This document shows, in pieces, positions 1-5,210 of a stretch of DNA of 5,213 nucleotides. The stretch comes from Candidatus Latescibacterota bacterium. Its GTDB lineage: Bacteria > Krumholzibacteriota > Krumholzibacteriia > Krumholzibacteriales > WJIX01. Below the pieces are notes generated by a model. It was not told the DNA's origin and searched no databases. It saw only the letters and a list, made by a program, of their open reading frames with translations. Both the position numbers and the translations under genes were made by a program. The stretch is taken from contig JAUXHZ010000106.1 of assembly GCA_030621255.1 (NCBI GenBank), positions 1-5,213 on the forward strand, read 5' to 3'. How positions within the stretch are numbered: position 1 is the stretch's first letter; each line of letters starts with the position of its first letter.

Positions 1-247
1 TCGGTGATGAAAACAAAAGGCCTTTTCTACTATCCGCTAATCCAGCGCATCCAACACCTGCTCCATCAATATCAGAAACATTCTCTTTACACGAGTTAAA
101 CCATTTACTTATTCTCACGGCTACAGCTCTAGGGCCTTCTTCAGCGCCAGTGGGAATCATGCCCTTTTTAACAATCTTCCCCCCACTATCTACAATGCCT
201 AGTTTTATATTGGTTCCACCTATATCTATCCCGTATACAAATCCCAT
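1..247 (-). CDS. ROK-family sugar kinase (glucokinase-like), N-terminal part, cut by the window edge
   Basis: Seen: an ATG at 245-247 opens a frame that stays open to base 1, giving 82 codons with no stop. The start has AGGA (plus-strand 254-257) six bases upstream. The protein begins MGFVYGIDIGGTNIKLGIVD, where DIGGTN near residues 8-13 is the phosphate-1 (ATP-binding) loop of the hexokinase/actin fold in ROK proteins. Residues 62-71 (GAGVGCAGLA) match the second conserved glycine-rich stretch, and the FSSP at the cut resembles the start of the family's PN(L/I) region. Known: ROK kinases phosphorylate glucose, N-acetylglucosamine, N-acetylmannosamine and related sugars in the cytoplasm; others are repressors with an N-terminal helix-turn-helix. 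There is no room for such a DNA-binding domain before the ATP loop, so a kinase is favoured. The sugar-binding and zinc residues lie outside the window, so the substrate is unknown. It lies 99 bases downstream of folC on the same strand and may be cotranscribed. Confidence 0.88.
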   Translation of the reverse strand, partial: MGFVYGIDIGGTNIKLGIVDSGGKIVKKGMIPTGAEEGPRAVAVRISKWFNSCKENVSDIDGAGVGCAGLADSRKGLLFSSP

Positions 248-253
248 ATTTTA

Positions 254-257
254 TCCT
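254..257 (-). promoter_or_regulatory. Ribosome binding site of the ROK kinase gene
   Basis: The minus strand reads AAAGGATAAAATATG. The AGGA core sits six bases before the ATG at 245-247, which supports that start. The TAAAAT overlapping this site resembles a -10 hexamer, but it has no -35 partner at normal spacing, so I do not call a promoter here. Confidence 0.55.
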
Positions 258-281
258 TTTCTTTCCACTAACGATCGTGCA

Positions 282-309
282 GCGATGGAATTCCGTCTGT
301 TCCGATCGC
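282..309 (-). repeat. Imperfect hairpin between folC and the ROK kinase gene
   Basis: On the minus strand GCGATCGGAA pairs with TTCCATCGC: nine base pairs with one bulged C, around a nine-base loop. It lies in the 99-base gap between the folC stop (347-349) and the ROK start (245-247). No run of T follows on either strand, so it is not a standard intrinsic terminator. It could be an RNA-stability or processing element, or chance. Apart from this and the ROK ribosome binding site, I see nothing else in the gap. Confidence 0.35.
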
Positions 310-346
310 CATATACAAACGCTGTCGGAGATCAGTATCAACGAAC

Positions 347-1663
347 TTAAAAATGCGAAACAGCCTCATCCACCGTATGATGAGAGCCGAAGATCAATAA
401 AGTATCATCTCGTTTCAAACCTCTTTTTGCACTTTTTAAGGCATCGCCCATTCCCCTTGCCGCAATCACCGACACCTTATTCGCGAGTCGCCCCGCCTCT
501 CCGCTAAAATAATTCATCAAGGCCTCTTTTGTTTCAGCCTCACCCTGTTTCAGAGTAACAAGGATAATCTTCCTCGCTGATTTTAACGCCTCTGCAGGGA
601 ATTTCCCCAGTTCTTTTCTTGCCATACAGCCAAAAATAAGAACATTTCTTTGAGGCGGTGAAATAGTAATCAGTGTAGTTAGTGAGTGGATAAGAGCCTG
701 CTCATTATGCGAAGTATCAAGAATTATTCTTGGAACTCCCCGCATAACCTGAAATCGCCCGGGGAAAAAGGCTTTCTTCAGACCTTCTTTTATATATCTC
801 ACGTATGATTCTCCCATTGCCTCCTCAAGTACTTCAATGGTTTTTATCGCTGTTGCCGCGTTAACCCTCTGCGCTTTCCCAATCATTCGCGTTTCGATAT
901 CCCCATAATTATATCTATCAGTTTTCATGCTGAAAATCATCCTTTCAGCAGTAATTTTCTTTAATCGTGAAGATGTGTTTCCGCGCACAGTTACCAGGGC
1001 AGTTCCTCTCTCTTTACAATGCGCTGACGCCTCGGCTATGAGAGAATCCGTGTCAAGATTAGCTATCAAAGGGACTCCCTTTCTTACGATCCCCAGCTTC
1101 TCCCCAAGAATTGCTTTTCTGGTTTTGCCCAGATGTCCGCTGTGGTCAATTGATATTCCCGTTATTACAGTTGCAACGGCATTGACAGGGCGTGTAGCAT
1201 CAAGCCTTCCCCCAAGTCCAACTTCAAACAGGGCAATATCAACCTTTTTCCGCAAAAAATAGAGGGCCGCTGACGCGGTAACTCCCTCAAAAAAAGTAAA
1301 TGGAATCGTATTATAACGCCGCCTCAACCTTCCCACAAGCTGATCCAGGGTATCCGAGGGTATTTCCCGGTTATTTATTCTAATCCTTTCATTAATTCTG
1401 AAAAGATGCGGAGAATAGAAAGTGCCTACCCGAAGTCCGGCGCACGTAAGAATAGTTGAAAGGTAAGTTGTAACCGAACCCTTCCCATTCGTTCCTCCCA
1501 CCAACACCGCGGGAAAACCCATGTGCGGATTATCGAGCGAATCAAGGAGAGCGATTATATTCTCAAGCCCGAGTCTCATTCGGGTCGGTCTGAGGGAATA
1601 AAGAAATTCTATATTTGAAAATGGATATCCCCTACCAGATAATCGAGAGCGTTTTTTTCCCAT
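347..1663 (-). CDS. folC: Folylpolyglutamate synthase / dihydrofolate synthase (FolC)
   Basis: FolC is a cytoplasmic Mur-ligase-family enzyme that uses ATP to add glutamate to dihydropteroate or to reduced folates, which completes folate and retains it in the cell. Seen in the 438-residue reading from ATG 1661-1663: the N-terminal LGLENI; the P-loop GGTNGKGSV (56-64); SPHL (84-87); FEVGLGGRLDATR (146-158), the Mur-ligase core with catalytic glutamate; IDHSGHLGKT (172-181) with the magnesium-site histidine; EKLGI (188-192), whose lysine is the one usually carbamylated; PGR (301-303), the domain hinge; and DTSHN (316-320), in place of the usual DGAHN. Length is normal for the family (about 420-440). 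The frame also has an upstream TTG at 1718-1720 (457 residues), but that has no Shine-Dalgarno sequence, whereas GGAAGAGAG precedes the ATG. The start overlaps the end of accD by 32 bases, which suggests translational coupling. Whether it has one or both activities cannot be read from sequence. Confidence 0.95.
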   Translation of the reverse strand: MGKKRSRLSGRGYPFSNIEFLYSLRPTRMRLGLENIIALLDSLDNPHMGFPAVLVGGTNGKGSVTTYLSTILTCAGLRVGTFYSPHLFRINERIRINNREIPSDTLDQLVGRLRRRYNTIPFTFFEGVTASAALYFLRKKVDIALFEVGLGGRLDATRPVNAVATVITGISIDHSGHLGKTRKAILGEKLGIVRKGVPLIANLDTDSLIAEASAHCKERGTALVTVRGNTSSRLKKITAERMIFSMKTDRYNYGDIETRMIGKAQRVNAATAIKTIEVLEEAMGESYVRYIKEGLKKAFFPGRFQVMRGVPRIILDTSHNEQALIHSLTTLITISPPQRNVLIFGCMARKELGKFPAEALKSARKIILVTLKQGEAETKEALMNYFSGEAGRLANKVSVIAARGMGDALKSAKRGLKRDDTLLIFGSHHTVDEAVSHF

Positions 1664-2540
1664 TATCCAGGCTCTCTTCCTTATATCTAAGCTCCTTGTT
1701 CCGCATGAAACTCTCGGCAAAAAACCCGATGGTATTTTTCAATTCTTTACGGTTACATATCATATCAATCATCCCATGTTCAAGCAGAAACTCGGAACAC
1801 TGAAATCCTTCCGGGAGTTCTTCTCCTACTGTTTCCTTGATTACTCTCGGCCCCGCGAAACCAATAAGCGCCTTCGGTTCAGCAATAATTATGTCTCCCT
1901 GAAAAGCAAAAGAAGCCGCGACGCCGCCTGTAGTGGGATTAGTCAAAATGGATATAAAGGGCAAGCCCGCGTTTGATAGAGCGGCAATAGCGGCGGAAAC
2001 TTTTGCCATTTGCATAAGTGAAAGAATCGACTCCTGCATTCTAGCCCCCCCCGACGCTGAAACTACTACAAGGGGAAGTGATTCCTTGACAGCTTTTCCG
2101 GCTATCCTGGCAATCTTTTCTCCAACAACCGACCCCATACTTCCGCCGAGAAAAGAAAAATTCATTATCGCCACCGCGATGATACGCCCGTTAAGCTCCG
2201 CCGTCCCGGTAAGAACCGCGGAATTACACCCTGTTGTTTTTCGGGCCGATTTAATCCTCTTCGTATACTTTTTCCTGTCCATAAAATTAAGGGGATCACT
2301 TGAATGAATAGCTGAATCCATCTCTTTGAATGTCCCTTCATCAAACAAAATCTGAAGATATTTGTCACTTGTAATGCGAAAATGATTAAAACACTTCGGA
2401 CAAACCGACATCCCCTTTTCAAGACTTTCCACATAGAGAATTTCACCACACGAAGGACATTTTTCCCATAGCCCTCCGGGCAAATCCTTCTTATGCCAGG
2501 TTCTAATCCCTCTTCTGGCTCTTGTCATCCAATTCATCAT
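1632..2540 (-). CDS. accD: Acetyl-CoA carboxylase carboxyltransferase subunit beta (AccD)
   Basis: AccD pairs with AccA to form the carboxyltransferase that moves the carboxyl group from carboxybiotin to acetyl-CoA, giving malonyl-CoA, the first committed step of fatty acid synthesis. It acts in the cytoplasm. Seen: 302 residues, close to the 304 of E. coli AccD. A four-cysteine zinc ribbon lies at C28, C31, C47 and C50. The crotonase-fold carboxyltransferase domain follows, with MGSVVG (135-140), SGGARMQE (163-170), LMQMAK (175-180), PTTGGV (202-207) and EPKALIGFAGPR (221-232). The start is the first of two tandem ATGs (2538-2540), with AGGA nine bases upstream (2550-2553); the second ATG would shorten it by one residue. 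The N-terminus MNW...LPGGLW keeps the spacing seen in other AccD proteins, so it is complete. It appears to be first in its operon, with folC overlapping its 3' end. accA is not in the window and must be elsewhere. Confidence 0.97.
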   Translation of the reverse strand: MMNWMTRARRGIRTWHKKDLPGGLWEKCPSCGEILYVESLEKGMSVCPKCFNHFRITSDKYLQILFDEGTFKEMDSAIHSSDPLNFMDRKKYTKRIKSARKTTGCNSAVLTGTAELNGRIIAVAIMNFSFLGGSMGSVVGEKIARIAGKAVKESLPLVVVSASGGARMQESILSLMQMAKVSAAIAALSNAGLPFISILTNPTTGGVAASFAFQGDIIIAEPKALIGFAGPRVIKETVGEELPEGFQCSEFLLEHGMIDMICNRKELKNTIGFFAESFMRNKELRYKEESLDNGKKTLSIIW

Positions 2541-2587
2541 GATCTGCTATCCTTTTTGCCTATTAATTTTTTCAACCATTCTACCAA
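2537..2587 (-). CDS. Possible 16-codon leader ORF upstream of and coupled to accD
   Basis: Seen: a TTG at 2585-2587 opens a frame reading MVEWLKKLIGKKDSRS and ending in a TGA (2537-2539) that overlaps the first accD ATG as ATGA. A Shine-Dalgarno sequence GGTGGAG (plus-strand 2593-2599) lies five bases before the TTG. The peptide is basic with one tryptophan and could form a short amphipathic helix; it resembles the basic, tryptophan-containing starts of some AccD proteins. Inference: it may be a translated leader that feeds ribosomes onto accD, or the remnant of an older AccD N-terminus. A run of this length with a TTG start can arise by chance, and the accD ATG has its own ribosome binding site, so this is tentative. 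Confidence 0.3.
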   Translation of the reverse strand: MVEWLKKLIGKKDSRS

Positions 2588-2592
2588 AAAAA

Positions 2593-2599
2593 CTCCACC
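2593..2599 (-). promoter_or_regulatory. Shine-Dalgarno-like GGTGGAG in the accD leader
   Basis: The minus strand has GGTGGAG followed by five T and then TTG. It is too far from the accD ATG (52 bases) to serve it directly, but it is well placed for the TTG of the possible 16-codon leader ORF. It is the main reason that short frame is listed. Confidence 0.3.
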
Positions 2600-2658
2600 G
2601 GCTCCAAAACTTTCACAAAAGACGCGCGCCCGGAATATTCTCGGACTTCATAATTCAA

Positions 2659-2674
2659 GGTGTATTCTAACACC
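2659..2674. repeat. Dyad GGTGT-N6-ACACC whose spacer is the -10 hexamer
   Basis: Perfect five-base arms flank the six bases ATTCTA, which on the minus strand are the proposed -10 box TAGAAT. An upstream copy of AGGTGTTA (minus strand, plus 2696-2703) repeats the 5' arm and its next bases (plus 2668-2675) 28 bases away. A protein bound here would block polymerase, so it is a candidate operator. Five-base dyads are expected by chance in an interval of this size, so only the position makes it notable. Confidence 0.3.
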
Positions 2675-2692
2675 TCTGTACTTCCTTTACAA
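2664..2692 (-). promoter_or_regulatory. Sigma70-type promoter candidate for accD-folC
   Basis: On the minus strand, TTGTAA (plus-strand 2687-2692; four of six to TTGACA) and TAGAAT (2664-2669; five of six to TATAAT) are separated by exactly 17 bases. It points toward accD and sits in the only interval of more than 100 bases between genes here. The predicted transcript start near 2657 would give a leader of about 117 bases. Not tested; the -35 box is only a moderate match. Confidence 0.55.
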
Positions 2693-2698
2693 ATGTAA
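2687..2698. repeat. Dyad TTACA-N2-TGTAA over the -35 box
   Basis: A 12-base sequence with perfect five-base arms covers the proposed -35 hexamer (2687-2692). Together with the dyad at the -10 box, both promoter elements lie inside short inverted repeats. It may be an operator half of the same regulator or coincidence; it does not match a fatty-acid regulator site that I can name with confidence. Confidence 0.25.
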
Positions 2699-2785
2699 CA
2701 CCTGCTACTATCGGCAACCAGCGTTTTTTAACAAATATAAAAACAGAGACTGTAAAGATAAAAGCTATCAAACAAATCAGAATGT

Positions 2786-3568
2786 CTAAAGTTTATCGAG
2801 CATTTTGAACAGCATTCGCCTTGCTTTTTCCCCTTTTTTGAGCACTTCATCGTGAGAAATTGATTTCCCGCGCACATTCGGCGTATAATTTGTTATCCAA
2901 CTCAATACCGCCGTTTCAATGCCCACATTTAAAGCCGCGGCAAGCTCAGGCATAATTGACATTGTAACCGCATCAGCGCCGACCTTAAGAGCGGCGCGTG
3001 CCTCAGCCGGCGTTTCATAACAAGGACCTGCATTCCACATAAGAGTACCGTTATGAACGGGTACAGCAGCCTCTCTCGCCACTTTTATAATCCTTCTTCT
3101 GAAACTGCGGGAAATAAAGGATCTGCGCGTAAATCTCGCAGGAGATCCCACCGCTACCCCATATCCTTCCTGGCGGAAAGGAAAAGCCACCAAACCTGAA
3201 GGTGCGAGCCAACTTCCCTCTGGAATATCAGATCTGAGGCTCCCCGCCGCGTTTACTAAAAGAACCCTTTTACAACCAAGCTTTGATGCGAGAAAAACGC
3301 CCCCTCCAGCCTGTTCCATGCTCACACCCTCATAGAGATGGGATCTTCCAGCGAAGAGATAGACACTATCACCTTCTACGGTTTGAAAAAGCAGAATCCG
3401 CCCCGGATGCCCCTTTGCGGTAGGAACAGAAAGAATATCGATATCCGAGTATGAAATAAGTTCCCGCGCGGATATTTGATCTTCAAGCGGCGACATTCCA
3501 GATCCAAGTATAACCGCCAGTTCCGCTTTACCCGCTAAAATTGATATTCCGTTTTTCATACTAATCAA
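2786..3568 (-). CDS. punA: Purine nucleoside phosphorylase, trimeric PNP/MTAP family
   Basis: The enzyme cleaves purine nucleosides with phosphate to free base and (deoxy)ribose 1-phosphate in the cytoplasmic salvage pathway. Seen in 260 residues (family usually 265-290): LGSGM (21-25) and GRSHLYEG (74-81), the phosphate-site serine, arginine and histidine; GHPGR (53-57); VNAAGSL (105-111); GPCYETPAE (181-189), with E185 at the purine-binding glutamate; ADAVTMS (198-204), where the usual glycine before MS is threonine; SWITN (223-227); and SHDEVL (238-243), with the ribose-contacting histidine. E185 and N227 match the inosine/guanosine-type enzymes; methylthioadenosine phosphorylases differ at these places. 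So 6-oxopurine nucleosides are the likely substrates (inference). The TTG start (3566-3568) has GGAG seven bases upstream and overlaps rimI by eight bases. An ATG three codons later (3557-3559) is the alternative. It is the last gene of the tsaE-tsaB-rimI operon. The symbol is by family. Confidence 0.93.
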   Translation of the reverse strand: MISMKNGISILAGKAELAVILGSGMSPLEDQISARELISYSDIDILSVPTAKGHPGRILLFQTVEGDSVYLFAGRSHLYEGVSMEQAGGGVFLASKLGCKRVLLVNAAGSLRSDIPEGSWLAPSGLVAFPFRQEGYGVAVGSPARFTRRSFISRSFRRRIIKVAREAAVPVHNGTLMWNAGPCYETPAEARAALKVGADAVTMSIMPELAAALNVGIETAVLSWITNYTPNVRGKSISHDEVLKKGEKARRMLFKMLDKL

Positions 3569-4007
3569 GTATAAGCTCCAGGATCAGCGCGTTTTCTCCT
3601 GTTTCCCCGTAATACCCCTCTTCCTCGCCAATTACCTGAAAACCGTTTCGCTTATAAAAATCCTGAGCATATCTATTACTCTTTCTCACTTCAAGATAAA
3701 TACGGCTGCAGCCCTTATTAACTGAGCGTGTTATAACAGCGTCAAGAATCCCGTCAGCAATTTTTTTTCCTCTCCAATTTTTACCAACCGCAACATTGAG
3801 AATATGAGAATCTATACCTTCCAGCCATACAATAACATATCCCATAATAGTGTCGCCGCGAACCGCGACTAATATTATAGCTATATCCTCCAGCATAAAC
3901 TGATTCATAAACATACTTTCCGACCATGGAAAATCAAAACTGGATAGTTCAATTTTAAGAACGCCGGGTATATCAGCTTTGTTCATATCTCTTATCATAA
4001 AATCCAT
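3561..4007 (-). CDS. rimI: GNAT-family N-terminal acetyltransferase, RimI type
   Basis: RimI transfers acetyl from acetyl-CoA to the N-terminal amino group of proteins; the classic substrate is the alanine of ribosomal protein bS18. Seen in 148 residues (E. coli RimI has 148): the N-terminal IRDMNKADIPGVLKIE; FPWSE (26-30), typical of RimI; the beta-4 strand HILNVAV (68-74); the acetyl-CoA loop WRGKKIAD (78-85); LEVRKSN (105-111), with E106 at the proposed catalytic glutamate; FYKRNGF (117-123), with Y118 at the catalytic tyrosine; and the C-terminal GYYGETGENA (131-140). The loop is unusual: the family has R-x-x-G-x-G/A, but here the first glycine is lysine (K82). The ATG (4005-4007) shares one base with the tsaB stop as TAATG, 12 bases after GGAGGAGG. 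A second ATG at codon 4 is possible. In t6A clusters this gene commonly neighbours tsaB and tsaD. Actual substrate unknown. Confidence 0.93.
   Translation of the reverse strand: MDFMIRDMNKADIPGVLKIELSSFDFPWSESMFMNQFMLEDIAIILVAVRGDTIMGYVIVWLEGIDSHILNVAVGKNWRGKKIADGILDAVITRSVNKGCSRIYLEVRKSNRYAQDFYKRNGFQVIGEEEGYYGETGENALILELILD
3576..3579 (-). promoter_or_regulatory. Ribosome binding site that favours a TTG start for the PNP gene
   Basis: The minus strand reads GGAGCTTATACTTG. GGAG lies seven bases before the TTG at 3566-3568, but 16 before the in-frame ATG at 3557-3559. This makes TTG the better start and places it inside the last codons of rimI. Confidence 0.5.
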
Positions 4008-4744
4008 TAACGCTTGTTTCCTCCTCCAGGCTTTAGTTTCGTTGAGGCCGGCAATTTCGCGTCAGGCGGTCTGATATATAATGGCTCCATCTCGGCAAGC
4101 TCCGTGTATTCAACAGGAGTTCTATCCATAGTTACACCGACAAGAAAGGACGCTCGCGGAATAGCCCGGTATGGTACAGAAAACCTGCTTCCATCGGGCA
4201 TCTTTCGTCCTATAATTTCCCTGTATTTTTCTACTCCCGTTCCGCAGAAAATAACAGGGGCATTTCGATTTTTTTCAATAAGGAGCATCGGGATCTTTTC
4301 CGGCCGTATCGAGATCGGTTCTAAAATCGCAGAGGGCTGTCCGTTCTGTGTATTGTATAAACCCAAATAGACTTCCCCCCTGCGGGCATCGATTATCGGA
4401 GCAACCGCTTGAGAAACGTATGGGAACGCCGCAGCCAATACCTCAAGACTAGTAGCGGAAACAACAGGCCTCTTCCTTACAGCGGCAAAAGACTTTATGG
4501 TTGCCAGGCCTATTCTAAGCCCTGTAAAACTACCGGGGCCGGTCACAACACAGAATTTGTCAATATCCTCAATACGGATGTGAGCTGTTCGCAGACACGT
4601 ATCAACAGCGGGTAGCAATGTAGCGGAATGAGTATCACTGGCGTCAAATAGTATCTCGCATAAGATTTCTTCCCCGCGGGCTACAGCTACACTTCCTTTA
4701 AGATGAGAACTGTCCAGAGCCATTGTTAAAGGTGTTTCCTTCAA
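4007..4744 (-). CDS. tsaB: tRNA threonylcarbamoyladenosine biosynthesis protein TsaB
   Basis: TsaB is a catalytically inactive ASKHA-fold partner of TsaD. With TsaE it supports transfer of threonylcarbamoyl from threonylcarbamoyl-AMP to A37 of ANN-decoding tRNAs. Seen in 245 residues (E. coli TsaB has 231): TMALDSS (7-13), equivalent to the usual LAIDTS start; THSATLLPAV (38-47); the signature GPGSFTGLRIGLATIK (69-84); DARRGEVY (119-126); and PLYIRPPDA (221-229) near the end. It lacks the metal-binding histidines of TsaD, as expected. Start: the TTG at 4742-4744 has GGAGG six bases upstream and gives a family-like distance to the first strand; an ATG at codon 8 would cut into that strand. The TTG start makes a 47-base overlap with tsaE. 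The last codons (GGA GGA GGA) double as the Shine-Dalgarno region of rimI. tsaD and tsaC are not in the window. Confidence 0.95.
   Translation of the reverse strand: MKETPLTMALDSSHLKGSVAVARGEEILCEILFDASDTHSATLLPAVDTCLRTAHIRIEDIDKFCVVTGPGSFTGLRIGLATIKSFAAVRKRPVVSATSLEVLAAAFPYVSQAVAPIIDARRGEVYLGLYNTQNGQPSAILEPISIRPEKIPMLLIEKNRNAPVIFCGTGVEKYREIIGRKMPDGSRFSVPYRAIPRASFLVGVTMDRTPVEYTELAEMEPLYIRPPDAKLPASTKLKPGGGNKR
4020..4027 (-). promoter_or_regulatory. Extended Shine-Dalgarno of rimI inside the tsaB 3' end
   Basis: The minus strand has GGAGGAGG 12 bases before the rimI ATG. It is formed by three glycine codons at the end of TsaB. The spacing is longer than usual, but the TAATG junction would also allow terminating ribosomes to restart. 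Confidence 0.5.
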
Positions 4745-5210
4745 TGTTTTCCTCCATTAACGCTACAGCAAGATTTTCCGGAACCTTAAAATTAATTATT
4801 CTTTCACTGTTGCTCACTATTTGAATATCAACCCGTATATCATATTTCAATACACCCTCCGGCAAACGATCTCCCCACTCAACCAAAATTATGTTGCGTC
4901 CGTCGGCAAGGTCAAATAGCCCTAACTTATGTACTTCTTCAAGTTTTTCAAGACGGTAGAGGTCAAAATGCAATATGGGAAACAAACCATTATACTCCTC
5001 AAGCAAAATAAATGTGGGGCTGAGAACTTCCTCTTTAATCTCCAACCCGGCGCATATACCACGAACAAATAGAGTTTTTCCTACCCCGAGGCCGCCTTCA
5101 AGAGAAATTACTGAACCTGCGGGAAGAAAACCACCGAAAATCTTCCCAATATCTATTGTTTTTTCCCGGGAATCACTCTTAACAGATAACTCTGCCTGGC
5201 GCCCGTTCAA
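4698..5210 (-). CDS. tsaE: tRNA threonylcarbamoyladenosine biosynthesis ATPase TsaE (5' end at the window edge)
   Basis: TsaE is the P-loop ATPase that binds the TsaB-TsaD complex and drives turnover in t6A synthesis in the cytoplasm. Seen: the Walker A loop EGGLGVGKT (38-46); SPTF (64-67), the switch-like threonine region; HFDLYRL (81-87), the family's signature with its conserved aspartate; and VEWGDRLP (110-117), with the EW motif. These are in the normal order and spacing. The first readable start is a TTG at 5208-5210, but only three bases lie upstream and the frame is still open, so the true start may be outside the window. The length from TTG (170) exceeds E. coli TsaE (153). Part of the excess is a polar C-terminal tail (about residues 155-170) coded by the same bases as the start of tsaB. 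It is the first visible gene of the tsaE-tsaB-rimI-PNP operon. Confidence 0.94.
   Translation of the reverse strand: MNGRQAELSVKSDSREKTIDIGKIFGGFLPAGSVISLEGGLGVGKTLFVRGICAGLEIKEEVLSPTFILLEEYNGLFPILHFDLYRLEKLEEVHKLGLFDLADGRNIILVEWGDRLPEGVLKYDIRVDIQIVSNSERIINFKVPENLAVALMEENIEGNTFNNGSGQFSS
4751..4755 (-). promoter_or_regulatory. Ribosome binding site that selects a TTG start for tsaB
   Basis: The minus strand reads GGAGGAAAACATTG: a perfect GGAGG six bases before the TTG at 4742-4744. It lies within the tsaE coding region. The next in-frame ATG (4721-4723) is 27 bases away from it, so TTG is the supported start. Confidence 0.65.

Noticed and set aside
311..342. TTGATA with a 20-base spacer to TATATG as a promoter for the ROK gene
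   Set aside because: The spacer is too long and the -10 match is poor (four of six).
150..350. Plus-strand open frame of 66 codons at the left edge
   Set aside because: It covers the start of the clear ROK kinase frame on the minus strand and the gap before it, and has no family resemblance.
927..1262. Plus-strand open frame of 111 codons opposite folC
   Set aside because: It lies wholly within folC, whose conserved motifs are all on the minus strand; it is an antisense shadow.
1933..2307. Plus-strand open frame of 124 codons opposite accD
   Set aside because: It lies antisense to the conserved carboxyltransferase core of accD and has no recognisable domain.
2745..2754. ACAG-TCT-CTGT hairpin followed by five T as terminator of the tsa/PNP operon
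   Set aside because: On the minus strand the stem is only four base pairs, too weak for an intrinsic terminator; no better candidate was found between 2785 and 2700.
2493..2789. Plus-strand open frame of 98 codons across the accD upstream interval
   Set aside because: It overlaps the accD start and the PNP stop, runs against all neighbours, has low-complexity Lys/Asn/Cys content and matches no family I know.
4014..4370. Plus-strand open frame of 118 codons opposite tsaB
   Set aside because: Antisense shadow of tsaB with no independent support.
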